A program made the position numbers and the translations under genes. A model generated the notes under the pieces. The model was not told the origin of the DNA, searched no databases, and saw nothing but the letters and a program-made list of their open reading frames with translations. From contig JARWIR010000003.1 in the NCBI GenBank assembly GCA_029959085.1, positions 31,759,505 to 31,823,504 of the forward strand: a stretch of DNA of 64,000 nt, given 5' to 3'. The DNA is from Nemophila menziesii. Lineage: Eukaryota > Streptophyta > Magnoliopsida > Boraginales > Hydrophyllaceae. Numbering within the stretch: the stretch's first letter is position 1; each line of letters opens with the position of its first letter. Positions 21,416-32,454 of the stretch are shown here, in pieces.

Positions 21416-22897
21416 TGTTGTCAATCCACAAGTGTACAGGATTTGACCAAGTAGTAATCTGAAAGATCGAGTTTCGTGTCCCAAGGGATTAGAAATATTA
21501 ATCTTGTGCTTTAATTTGGTTAAGAATAAGCTGTTATGCGAAAATAAACAAAATTATAAATATGGATTGGATGACACTTAACTACTACAAAAGTAAAGGA
21601 CTAGATATGAAAAAACTAAATAATAAGGTGAGAAGTTGAGTTTGTGACCACTGAATTCACCTAAGCTCGCTAATTGGGCAATTCTATCTAATAAGGGAAA
21701 AATTTATAAGTGTATATTAACCGGGATTCAATATTAACAATAAACCCCTCCCGGTGAATATTTTTCTACTCTCAAGGATATGGACCCCCCCCCCCCCCCG
21801 GGTGGATCAAGATACCCTATAAAGTGCTAAAAACTCATACCCATATCGCGGCTATGCATCATCTAAGATCTCCTAATTCAATAGAATAATACACTCTCAG
21901 ATTACCTAGATCTACCCTTAAACCCCCCCTCCCCTCCCTAGTGTAATTCAAGGATAAAAGATAATCAATCAATTGGCCAAATTAATTAATCACAATTCAA
22001 TATAAGGTAAAGAGAAACATATCAACATCAATCTTAATTAAACTAATTTTCCCCAAATTACATAAAATTCCAAAAAGTAAATTAGGGTTTCATCAATCGC
22101 CAAACTCAGTTAGGGGTTTAGCTCATACTTCTAGGAAAATAAAATAAAATAAAATAAAATAATCTAGCATGAAATAACTAAAGAATATAAAAATACAAAG
22201 GAAATTACAATATTTTGGTGACAATGATGAAACTTGAAGATGAAGATGAAGCCCTCTTCCCAATCTTCTCTCCTCAAGCTTTTGCTCCACTTGATTTGTT
22301 GTTATGTTAGAAGAAATGAAAGAAAAGGGCTTTTATATATCCTAAATACGTGTTCCATACTATATGGGCTTGCTCCATGGGCTAAAATTAGTTAGATGTG
22401 GAGAATTCCCGGTTTTGTACATGTATGACCCCCGTGGGTCACTAAAACGATCATAACTCGACAATCTGAACTCCGAGTCATGCTCGATTTTTCCCACACG
22501 TTTGTCTTTCCAAGAGCTTTCCAATGGTCTATAAATCAGCTACATACTCTTCTCGGATCATCCAGGGTGTCAATTCCAAGGTTTTGGCTTGATCGTAAAA
22601 CCTTTCTTTCTTGAGCATCTGGTTACTTTTTGGTCTTTTTTCCATTCCTTGGAGGTTTATCTTTACTTTTCCGAATCCTTTTCTAATCCATTATTTATTG
22701 GATCCCACGTGGTCTTATCAGTTTCTCCTATAAAGTACAAAACTCCTCAAAATACTCAAAAAACAGGAGAATCATTAACATTAGCCTAAGACTCAAAATA
22801 TATCAAATAAGGGGACACAATCTCAACTATAGACTCAAAACCCCCCAAGAATTGATGTCTCGAACTATTAAATATAATACCAACAGGCGAGACATCA
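21416..22897 (-). mobile_element. Full LTR of the foldback insertion (1482 bp)
   Basis: On minus it begins TGATGTCTCGCC, holds the inner GAGACATCA partner, and ends GTACACTTGTGGATTGACAACA before the spacer and PBS. Inside are a C16 run (plus 21785-21800) and an (AAAAT)n run near 22138-22161. The ends and PBS type place it with the Athila/Tat-like LTRs of this window. Confidence 0.78.
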
Positions 22898-23107
22898 CTT
22901 GTTCGGGAGGGTTTTAATTAGGATCATACTGTTATTTCGTATAGAGATCCCTTCCCCACCTCGATAGATGGGATATGGGGAGTGATTACGCAAGATCGAA
23001 TTGGTTGGAAATCGTTTTGGAAGATCTATAGTGAGCCCCTAGCGGGTTTTCTAAGTATACTTTAGTTTTCTTTTACCACGATCATTGATATCTATTGTAA
23101 AAAAAAA
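22898..23107 (+). pseudogene. 3' end of the split LINE
   Basis: Continues the LINE interrupted at 20829: after the TSD CTTGT the frame reads FPTSIDGIWGVITQDRIGW, followed by a 3' UTR and an A run near 23098-23107. This is the normal C-terminal extension beyond the RNase H domain. It confirms that the LTR structure inserted into an existing LINE. Confidence 0.7.
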
Positions 23108-23398
23108 GGGTGAGGAATTATTTTATATAATAACTCAAGTTTATGGGAGAGCCTATTATTAAGTATGAAGTGATGATAGTAAAGATAATTCAAAATCAAA
23201 ACAGATAATAAAAAACGCTCTCAAGAAAGAGGCGAAAAAGGAGCGATAAGGAGAACCTCCAAATCAAGCAATCAGAGCAAGAAATCACGTACGAAGCTTC
23301 ATCAACAACAAATCAACATCTACAAACAACACAGATAATCTCTTCTTTTACCTCTTTGATTTATTTAAGCTTTTATTTCGTTAATTTGTGTTTTTATT

Positions 23399-24295
23399 AT
23401 GATGGAATCTTTTTCTGATGGCAAATTCCTGTTTCCTAAATCTATTAATAATACGGGTAATCAAAATCATCATAATTATAACATCCTTATTATTCTTAAG
23501 GAATTTGCAGCAAAAATCGGCAAGAAGAGGCTTTTCAAGTCTGAAATTTTGTTTCCAGTGGCTTTACATAATTTTCAGCTTTATAAATTCCAACGAACAG
23601 ATTCTAGGGTTTTTCCGATGGAACCTTTTCCCGAAGAATTAGGCGTGAAGAATGGTTCCAATATTTCAGTTTCTCATCACACAACAAGGAAAACAGATAT
23701 CTTCAATACTCTCAAAACAAAAGATAAGGTTTTCGATTCTTCTCTTCAATTTCAAAACTGTAGAATTGTTTTTTTGTTGGTTTTATCAGATACTTCAGAT
23801 TTCAATCAACAAAAAACAAGAATAGAAGCATAGTATTGGTTTTTAGAAGCGACCTCAATTTTCACAGTATCTGTATAGGAGATATCATTTTCGAAGGTTC
23901 GATGGGCAAAAGAGGTTAGTGGGTTTTATTTTCGAGTTGTCAGTATATTGGAGAGAAATAGAACCTATAAACACAGAGAACACAAAGATAGAAGAATGAA
24001 TAAGTTATAAATAAGTTTCAATACAGAACCCAGACTGTTACTCAAATCTGGAATTTTTGCAATTATCATCACAAGAAAGCGGGAGAAAGGAGGCCTAATG
24101 TGTGGGCTGGATATTTCTAGAAGGGGAGGCCCAAGGTATTGGGTGGGTTACGGTAGTAAGGGAGGTCAACGTGAAGACGTGGAGGTGGAGAGCGGCGAGG
24201 AAGTTCAGAGTGTAAGGAAGAGCAAGAAAAATAATTTTTTACCTGCTAATATCCAAGAGGTTCGCGGCTTTCCGAAGACCGCCATCGGAAAATGA
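23399..24295 (+). pseudogene. LINE ORF1 (short, degenerate)
   Basis: The first frame (23399-23833) is Asn/Lys/Phe-rich with no domain I recognise. After stops, a second frame (24098-24295) gives MCGLDISRRGGPRYWVGYGS and an acidic/basic tail, and ends in a TGA that overlaps the ORF2 ATG. Plant LINE ORF1 proteins usually hold a DUF4283 domain of about 150 residues and a zinc knuckle. Neither is visible, so the middle is probably deleted or scrambled. The product would bind LINE RNA. Confidence 0.55.
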
Positions 24296-27200
24296 ACACA
24301 ATCTTTTGGAACTGTCAAGGGGTCTTTTGGAACTGTCAAGGGTTAAGGGCCCCCTTGACAGTAACTCACACAAGGAACCTTTTGACTAGTTATAAGCCCG
24401 ATATTGTTTGTTTTTGCGAAACTATGTTACGTGAAGTGGATGCGAAAGAAACACTTAGGATGCTTGGTTTTAAGAACTCTTTCTGTTTTGACCCCTTAGG
24501 CAGTGCGTACCATTCGGGGGGTTTTTTGGTGGTGTGGAATGATAGTACTAAGCTAGAAATTATCTTTTGTAATCGCTATTATGTTATTTTCCGTATTAAT
24601 GATACTTTATTTCCGTACTATATTATTTGTGTACATGCGCCTAACAACTATGATGATAGATTAATAGTTTGGAATCAAATTACCAACTGGAATGACAAAA
24701 ACAACAAACCATGGCTACTCATGGGGATTTCAATAATCTACTCAATTTGGAAGACAAATGCAGTTCTTCTCCACCAAATACACAACAAATCATTGACTTC
24801 AAAAACTTTATCAATAATAATGGACTAGCAGAAATAAACTCTAAGGGGTGCATTTTCACCTGGAACAATAGACAAACAGGAGACAAAACCGTGAAGAGCA
24901 AAATTGATAGAGTGTTTGGATCCTATGAATGGATTACCAAATTCAGCAATGCACAAGTGTATATCCCTCGAGCAATTGGATCCGACCACTCACCACTTAT
25001 ACTTCATCAAGACTCAAAAGCGCCACGGGGTAAAAAATTATTTAAATTTGAGTCTCATTGGCTTGATAATAGTGAATGTAGGGATGTAGTCCAACAGAGT
25101 TGGGAGGGTATCTCCAACCAACAAGCACTGATTAACTATTTGAAGAAAAAACGTGCCACAACTCAAGCGCTCAAAGTATGGAGCAATAAAACATTCAAAA
25201 ACCACCAACAACAAATTAAATGAATACAAAAAAGATTGATACAAATAACTAATATGACACCAACGAATGAGAACCAGCGCGAGGAAGAAGAACTTAGGAA
25301 AGAACTCTCCTTTGAATACATGTGCGAAGAAAAATATTGGGCGGATAGAGCGAGACAACAGTGGCTCACGTGTGGGGATAAGAATACAAAAATTTTCCAC
25401 ATGGACACTATGCAAATAAGATCCATTAACAAAATTACAAGAATCAAAGATACACAAGGACAGTGGATAGAAGAAATTCCAGAAGTGAGAACCAATTTTC
25501 AAGGTTTCTATAACCAACTTTTCGAAGAAAAACAAGGAAATAGGGGGCAAATAAACAACGCATTACGGTTTTTAAAACCTAATATCAATGAAGACATGAA
25601 CCGAAAGTTGATAGAAAACCCAACAATGGAAGAACTGGAAACATCTCTCAATCAAATGTCCCCAACAAAAGCTCCTGGACCCGATGGTCTTAACGGTAAA
25701 TTCTATATAGAATTTTGGGATATCATTAAATACGATGTTTTCAAAGTTGTGGAAGATTTCTTTTATAAAAACATACCGCTAGAAGATATGAATGATACCT
25801 TAATTACTCTTATACCAAAAGGAGATATACAGGAAATATTGGGTGACTACAGACTGATATCGTGCATTAATTTCGGATAGACTTATAGCAAAGATGCTGG
25901 CGAACCGACTCCAAAAGATTATGAATGAAATTGTCTCACCAACGCAGGCGGCTTTCATTAAAGGAAGAGCCATTCAAGATAATATCTTAATAGCACAAGA
26001 ACTTTCATATTACATGACGAGGAAAAGGAAGATCCCGAAACCAATGGCGAGTATCAAAATTGATATGGCAAAAGCTTATGATCAGGTTAGATGGGACTTT
26101 ATACTCACACTATTAGAAAAGCTTGGTTTTCACGAGAAATAGGTACAGTGGATAAATACTTGTATATCAGACGTTACTTTCCAAATTAACTTTAATGGAC
26201 AAAGATTATCGAAGTTCAAATCAGGCAGGGGATTAAGACAAGGAGATCCGTTATCTCCTTTCCTTTTCTCCATTATGACTGAAGCATTTATCAGCCTCAT
26301 TGACGCAGCGTGCAATGAAGGACACATACAAGGAATTCAAATTACGAGGAATTGTCCGGAAATCTCACATCTTCTGTTCGCGGATGACTCGTTATTCTTT
26401 ATCACCATTAATAATACTAATTTAGATGCCTTTAAGAAATGTCTTACAGATTACTGCGAGGGATCCGGACAACAAATCAATTACAATAAATCTGCGATTC
26501 TATTTAGCAAAGAAACACCTGAGGAGGCACGGGTACATATTACGGACCAACTTCAAATGGTAGAAACGGAGGACCTAGGTAAATATCTAGGTATACCGTT
26601 ATGCCACAAAAGATCAAAAATTGAAGCGCTAGAATGGATTGCAAAGAGGTTATTTTTGAAAACGGAAGGATGGAAAGCAAAATTATTATCGGAAGGAGGG
26701 AAAGAAGTCCTTATAAAAGCGGTTTTACAAGCACTACCTGTTTATACTATGTCAATATTCTCATACCCAATTACTTTCTGCAAGCGTTTAATTTCAGCTA
26801 TCGCAAACTTCTGGTGGAGCTCGGGCGAAAGAAACCGAATACACTGCATGGCTTAGGAAAAATTAACTGTGGGAAATCTTGTAGGAGGACTCGGATTCAA
26901 AGATTTAAAAAGAATGAATACGGCGCTCCTGGGTGCCCAAGCATGGAGGATACTTAATAACCCAAATTCCCTTGCGGCTCGGCTTCTAAAAGGTATCTAC
27001 TATCCCAAATCTGATTTCTTGAATATCAAACTTAGACAAAACAGAACGTGGAGCTGGGCAAGCATTATGGAAGGAAGAGACTTCATCAAACAACACATGA
27101 TCCACCAGATCGGAAATGGGAGGACAACCAATATATGGACTGATAAATGGGTAGACACAAGTTGGAAACTTGAGGAACCGATGAATTGCACATACCAAAA

Positions 27201-28425
27201 AGTACGAGAACTATGGAAGCATGACAAAAATGAATGGAATGAAGAGATACTAGATGAAATTTTCCCAAGACCGCTAATACCGGAGATTACAAAAATCAGA
27301 ATAATGAATACTGACCAACAAGATAGAATTATTTGGCCATACTCTAAGGAAGGAAGTTATAATACAAAATCAGGATACAAAATACTCACTGATAAAGCAA
27401 TCTTGGAAGAACCACAAGCATCAACAACAAAGACGGACAATATTAAACCAACTCTAAGGAAAACTATATGGGATGGAAACACACCGAAAAAGATTCGACT
27501 TTTTTCCTGGAAAGCATGTAACAACGCGATACCGACAACAACTAACCTTTTTAATAGAAACTGCTCAGATTCTCCAGGGTGCCCCTGGTGCCAAAATCAA
27601 AATGAAACAACAGAGCACATACACCTACAATGCAATATTAACAAATCGATATGGGCAGCATCATCACTACAAATTAACATTCAACAAGAAGAAATAAGTA
27701 ACCTTGGGGATTGGATGTTAGAGATCATTGAAACATACAACAAAGGAGGATGGGACCGGAAAATAGTTACAAATTACATCTTAATCCTACTTTGGAATAT
27801 ATGGAAGGCCAAAATGAAGACAATACATGAAAGGACAAGTATCCAGGTGGATCAAATTATCAAAAACACGAATAAACTGATGGGAGAATTACATGGAAAT
27901 AATTGGATAAGACAAGAAGCGATAGGAAACCAAACTATCCAAATCAATAGCGAGACGGAGATCTCGAATCAAGATATCATCTTCACATGCGATGCATCTT
28001 TCAACACAAGATACGAACCAACCGGAATTGGTATACAGATAAATGGTCGAAAGAAAGACAAGAAATCAATCTTAAGTGGGACTGTCTGGTGCAACACAAT
28101 CCTAGAAGGCGAAGCATTAGCAGTCCTGGAAGCGGTTAAACTGTGTAATGAATCGAAGGAGGAGACGAAGACCGTTTGCTCAGACAACCTTGAATTAATA
28201 CAAGGTATCTGGCAGGTGTCAGTGGCGAGATGGACAGTTCAGCCGATTATTCGTCAAATCAGGCGGATAGCGGAAGAAGCGGGACTAATATCCTTCAAAT
28301 TCATTCCCCGAAGGAACAATAGTCAAGCAGACCGTCTTGCAAAGCACGCTAGACACGGAGCCAAGCAGCTACAAGAGGTTTCACTACAAATCACTGATCG
28401 TATGAAGAGGATGGGCATTGGGTGA
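24292..28425 (+). pseudogene. LINE ORF2: endonuclease, RT, zinc-binding, RNase H (5 lesions)
   Basis: The endonuclease begins TIFWNCQG, with a 21-bp tandem duplication (24302-24343) that repeats FWNCQG. SDHSPL lies near 24980. RT shows APGPDGLNGKFY (about 25670), SIKIDMAKAYDQVRWDF (about 26055), GLRQGDPLSPFLF (about 26230) and FADD (26377-26388). The zinc-binding region has CPWCQNQNETTEHIHLQC (about 27580). RNase H has FTCDASF, EGEALAVLEA, CSDNLELIQGI and FIPRRNNSQADRLAKHAR. Lesions: a 1-nt frameshift at ~24725 within the endonuclease GDFN motif, TGA 25221, a frameshift at ~25875, TAG 26140 and TAG 26854. From 26857 to 28425 the frame is open. Confidence 0.95.
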
Positions 28426-28499
28426 CTATCAGGTTTTCAGTTTGATGTGTTAGTTTGTTTTATATCATTTGCCCAAAAAAAAAAAGTATGAAGTGATGA

Positions 28500-28913
28500 C
28501 CTATAAACTTAACCACCATTTTTCGTGCGAGTAATTTTTCAATGTGAAATATAAAGATCATTATCTTTATCTTGATATAGATAAGAAAAAAACAGATGAT
28601 GTTGGATTGTTGGTGCTTAGGTCCTCCTTTCTTGGCCTGTTTGGGTAGCGTGACGATTAACATGGGCGAGGTTTTGTTGTAATGTTGGTTCCTTGGTGGT
28701 CTTTATCTTCAAAGATGATGGTGGTTGTTTTGGGGCCACTTTTGGCCAGTTGTACTAGGTTGTTTTTGTTTTCTTCTTGTGTAATTTCCGTGGACCGCTG
28801 AAGAACTTTGCACGTGTCTATGTTTTGTCTTTCTTTTCTTTAATGGCTCGTCAGTGACTTTGTTTTATACATTGAGGTCACTAATCAAAAAGAAAAAAGA
28901 AAAACCCACCGAT
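28500..28913. other. Unassigned sequence, possible LINE 3' UTR
   Basis: G/T-rich sequence without a frame, ending in an A-rich stretch (AAAAAGAAAAAAGAAAA, about 28888-28904). It could be the 3' end of another plus-strand retroposon, but I have no boundary to prove it. Confidence 0.3.
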
Positions 28914-28929
28914 AAAACAATGTTACGAA

Positions 28930-28951
28930 CTGTCCAAAAAAAAAAAAAAAA
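28930..28951 (+). mobile_element. Minimal poly(A) insertion (CTGTCC + A16) with 16-bp TSD
   Basis: AAAACAATGTTACGAA occurs at 28914-28929 and again at 28952-28967. Between them are only CTGTCC and a run of A's. A direct repeat of TSD length around a poly(A) tail is what target-primed reverse transcription leaves if it aborts after a few nucleotides of template. Slippage or a local duplication is possible but less natural. Confidence 0.6.
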
Positions 28952-28991
28952 AAAACAATGTTACGAAAATCAAACAAGATAACTATTTCAA

Positions 28992-29880
28992 TTTTTTTTT
29001 TTTTTTTGGGGTTAGGTAAACGGTTGTATTAATAAAAAACTGTACACTATACAAGAGAGTTACCTACCTAAGTCAAAAGGCTAAAGATAGCAACTAAAAA
29101 GCTAAAAATGATTATCTCATACTAATATTAATACAAGCTAATCGTCCACCATCATCTAAAAATGAATGATAAGGGAACAAGGAAAATAAAATGGAAAAGA
29201 TGCACCACTTAATTTCCTTGATAACCGTTTCTCTAGATGAAGAATCACCTCTTATAGCTAGGTGATTTCTCGCTTTCCAAATACAATACACGGTAGCTCC
29301 AAAACCAATCCTCCATGCTTCTCTCCTCCAATTTTATCTAGCTTTAAGTTTTTTTAGCCATTTCAAAGCACTTAGTAGCGTGTTCATCTCCTTTTCCAAT
29401 CCTAACCAAGACTTTATCTCCAACCAAATAGCCCTTGAATAAGCACAATAAAAAAAGAGATGCTTATTTGACTCAAAGTCTTCTCCACATAAATTACAAA
29501 GAGGATCCAACTCCAAATAAGTAATACGATCCTTAGTTTTAAGCCTCTCTCGCAAAGCCATCCATACAATAATTGCATGTTTAGGAAATACACACGAGTC
29601 CCAAATAATATTCGCCCAAGGTTTGATATAATATTTCCGACGGAATAAATCATAAGGTTTTTTATGTAAAGAATAAAATTCCTTACTTGATATCCCAAGT
29701 GTAATGTGACTCGCATTTCTCGAGGAAAACCACAAAGCCAAAATACTCTCTCGGTCTTCCACTCCTAAGGACCCACAAATAACATCCTTTAGCTCCCAAA
29801 TATTTTTCAATAAAGGAGAATCACTCTTTCTCGGTTTCCAATCACTATTTTAAATTCTTGCAACACGGTCCTTATTGCTT
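28992..29880 (-). pseudogene. LINE ORF2 zinc-binding domain and 3' end
   Basis: The frame at 29334-29810 reads IWDSCVFPKHAIIVWMALRE then CNLCGEDFESNKHLFFYC, the zf-RVT zinc-binding domain of plant non-LTR reverse transcriptases (W--lrP-----W-----i-T-d-l---C-lC---E---HLf--C). Downstream, broken frames give WKARNHLAIRG, then a T run at 28992-29007 (poly(A) on minus). There is no RNase H, so this belongs to a LINE type without it or has lost it. It is 5'-truncated near 29880. Confidence 0.78.
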
Positions 29881-29972
29881 GTTTGGAGAGATTGGTTTTT
29901 TATAAGTATTAGAAATATTTCTGTCTCTTAGTTCACAAGTTTTCTTATCAAACTTTTCATCTCGTTTCTCTT

Positions 29973-30085
29973 TAACTTTTTTTTAATCGAAGATCCACTG
30001 TGAATCCGGACTCATTGACTTAATTTAAATTTATACAACTTAAACGGAAAACTAAGTCTCTAACCAATTGAGCTAACCCTAACTG
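29973..30085 (-). mobile_element. tRNA-derived SINE
   Basis: On minus the 5' end reads GGGTTAGCTCAATTGGTTAGAG, a clear tRNA A-box region. The tail GTCAATGAGTCCGGATTCACAG closely matches the tail of the SINE at 56684-56787 and ends in an A run (T's on plus 29977-29984). The B box is decayed. A possible short TSD, GTTTCTCTT, lies at 29964-29972 and 30086-30094. Confidence 0.65.
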
Positions 30086-30129
30086 GTTTCTCTTCTCCAA
30101 CTCTTCACTTTCCTATACAATACCCCCTC

Positions 30130-30321
30130 GAGTAATGATATATACCACTCAAATTCATACCACCCAATTACTTCCCATGACGTGGCGTGAATTGATTAGA
30201 AGTAAATTTTTAATCAAATCAAGAAAATAAATTGATTAAAAACATATTACCAACCAATTCATGCTACATCATAGGTGGTATACTTGGATGGTATGAATTT
30301 AGGCGGTATATATCGTTACTC
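30130..30321. mobile_element. MITE with ~32-bp terminal inverted repeats
   Basis: The left end GAGTAATGATATATACCACT and the reverse complement of the right end GAGTAACGATATATACCGCC match, and the similarity continues through AAATTCATACC, giving ~32-bp arms around a ~130-bp AT-rich core. There is no coding capacity. The TSD is unclear, so I do not assign a superfamily. Confidence 0.7.
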
Positions 30322-31179
30322 TACTCCCTCTATCTTATCACGAATCTGATTTACTTCTCTATGCCACATTATTTTTTCCTTTTCAGATTTCAAAATTAAT
30401 CATCAAATCAAACAAATACTTGTTCAATTTATAAATACATTGTTAATCTAATGAAAATAATTGAATACAATTTATTACCCATATTATTACTCAAAACATA
30501 ATAAATTTGTCATTTTTATTTAAATTTTATTTTGGTATTAGTTGATATATTTTATATTACATTATATATAAATTTATTCGCATCCGTCAAAACATGTAAA
30601 ATACGCACAAATTCAGGTTTGTTTGAATACTATAAAATTATATTTACATTTTCATCGTTCATCAATCTAAGTTTAATCTGTTATATTTATTATTTCTTTG
30701 TATATTTAATTTAATATTCATTTCACTATTATAAAGGTCAAATCATGATTGACATTGTCCACGATAAAACTCTAGATATATCATATATTAGAATTAATTT
30801 TTTATTTTTGAACATTCAACAAATAATAAATAAAAAAGTTAACATAAATTTAGCTATTTTGCATAAATCTTATATTCATTGTAAAATTTATGTAGTAAAT
30901 CAATTGAAAATGTCAGTTTGTAAATTTTATACCTTAATATTTTTTCTAGTTTAGCCGTCTTTAGGGCACAATTTAATGTTTTACCCAGGGCCTTTAAATT
31001 GTCAAGATCGGCTTTGGAGCCTAGGGTTTAATAAGAGTTAAGGTTTTTGAGTGGTTTTGGGTTGCGGAGATTTATTGTATCAAGTGTAACTATAGTGGTG
31101 GGTCAACTAAGTTGTAACAATTTTTTGGTAAAAAACTTATAAATGTTATAAAAAATTAATAGTATGTTAGATTCAAAAC
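30322..31179. other. AT-rich intergenic sequence, no feature seen
   Basis: Extremely AT-rich with low-complexity frames only. No repeat boundaries or RNA genes that I can support. Confidence 0.5.
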
Positions 31180-31960
31180 TGTCTAATATCATCTGCTTCG
31201 CCACTACAGCGAAAAGGTAAAAAGCCACTTCGCCGTTGTACCCTGATATCAAAATCTTGGATCAGGCACATGAAAAAACATCGGTCGTTCCGAAAATTGA
31301 ACATGAGACTAATACAACGATGACTGATACACATCCAAGTAAGCGGGCAGAGCAATTCCCAACTTTATAAGCAACCCAAGCAAACAACAAGTTGACTAAA
31401 AGAGCATCATTTGATGATGCCTTCATATCGGCTGATAATCAAGGGGGGAATGGAGCGACCCTTTCAATTTTGAACCCTCTAAGAAAGAATTCTGGTAGGC
31501 ACATTGCGATAACAAGTACAAACGTTGTCATCCCTGCAATAGTTGATGCTAATGAGGCTGTAAAAAGTAAGGTGTTTTATGATGAGGGGAGTTATTTTAC
31601 TTCGTTAGTATATGGTGATGAATTTATTGAGAATTTTGAGTACCCCCTGGTAGTGATTTCGATGGATGGGATTATAGAGGGGTTGAATTGTGGAGTAATA
31701 CTAGGGTAATTAGATTGCTTGGCTTCAAGGTTGGATACAATTATCTGGCTACCAAGTTGAAGCAAACTTGGAGCCTTAAAGGCTTATTCGAATTGGTGGA
31801 CGTTGGTCATGGATATATCATGGTGAAATTATCTACTAAAGAAGATATAAACTTTGCGTTATGAGGGGATTTGTGGATGATTTATGATCACTACATGGTG
31901 GTGCGTGAATATACTTTGGATTTTAAACCACACAAAACATCTATTACTACTAAATATATC
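31180..31960 (+). pseudogene. LINE ORF1 relic (DUF4283-type)
   Basis: The frame at 31392-31709 is the N-terminal part of an ORF1 protein. Beyond its stop the reading continues in another frame with LIRLLGFKVGYNYLATKLKQ, LVDVGHGYIMVKLSTKEDIN and WMIYDHYMVVREYTLDF. This order (RLLG-K-GY--L-tkLk--W, GhGy--VkfS--eDy--al, W-i-dhYl-VReW) is the DUF4283 domain of plant LINE ORF1. The copy stops abruptly near 31960 and no ORF2 follows directly. Confidence 0.75.
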
Positions 31961-32454
31961 CCTCATAAAATGTTTTAATATCTCAAATATCTATTAAAAT
32001 ATAAATTCTAATATTTTAATAAATATAATAGTAGTAACAATTAGAAAAAAAAATATCTTAATATTTTAGTTGGACAATGCTTTTGATACACAATTTTAAA
32101 AAATGTATATTAATTTTAGGGCATACTAAATATTATTAAGATAATCTATAATCCAACTTTAGAAAAGAAATCAAAAATATAACTTTTATAGTTTCTTATA
32201 ATTTGAAAATTAACGTTTATTTCTGTAAAATATCAACAACACTTGGAATGGCTTTTTAATATAATCATTTAAATGATTTTAGATCCATAAAGACACTTTA
32301 GAGCTTTAAAATCACTTTTATGAATAGCACTAGATAAGTGATTAATTAAAAAATCATTTAAAATAATTTTAGATGTTTAAATATTTTTTTACAAATAATT
32401 CAATTTTAATCGAAAAAACACTTTTAACTCAAAAATAATTAATCCCAAACGGGC
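31961..32454. other. AT-rich intergenic sequence, no feature seen
   Basis: AT-rich, no gene or repeat boundary recognised. Confidence 0.5.

Larger units (their letters stand above)
20830..22897. mobile_element. Foldback LTR insertion with tRNA-Asp read-through; U3 ends on both sides
   Basis: Both outer ends are LTR starts. The left end on plus is TGATGTCTCGTC, and the right end on minus is TGATGTCTCGCC. The 5-bp TSD CTTGT flanks the unit at 20825-20829 and 22898-22902, and the LINE reading continues across. Order on minus: a full LTR (22897 down to 21416), spacer AGTTTT, 56 nt complementary to tRNA-Asp (21409-21354), then an inverted partial LTR (21353-20830). The arms are diverged inverted copies (shared CCCCTTATTTGATATATT, GAGTCTTAGG, CACTAAAACGATCATAACT). 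A normal element has U3 at one end and U5 at the other, so I infer integration of an aberrant reverse-transcription product. Confidence 0.8.
23177..28483 (+). mobile_element. Nearly full-length L1 LINE with 16-bp TSD
   Basis: The direct repeat AAGTATGAAGTGATGA flanks the element at 23161-23176 and 28484-28499. The 3' end is an A run after TTTGCCC (28475-28485). The 5.3-kb element has a short 5' UTR, ORF1 (23399-24295), ORF2 (24292-28425) and a ~50-bp 3' UTR. ORF1 and ORF2 overlap as ATGA at 24292-24295. Three stops and two frameshifts in ORF2 silence it. It is the best-preserved LINE here and the reference for the decayed copies at 5320-8410 and 14895-15377. Confidence 0.93.

Noticed and set aside
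28914..28967. Simple microsatellite only
   Set aside because: The A run is flanked by a 16-bp non-repetitive direct repeat, which a plain microsatellite does not explain.
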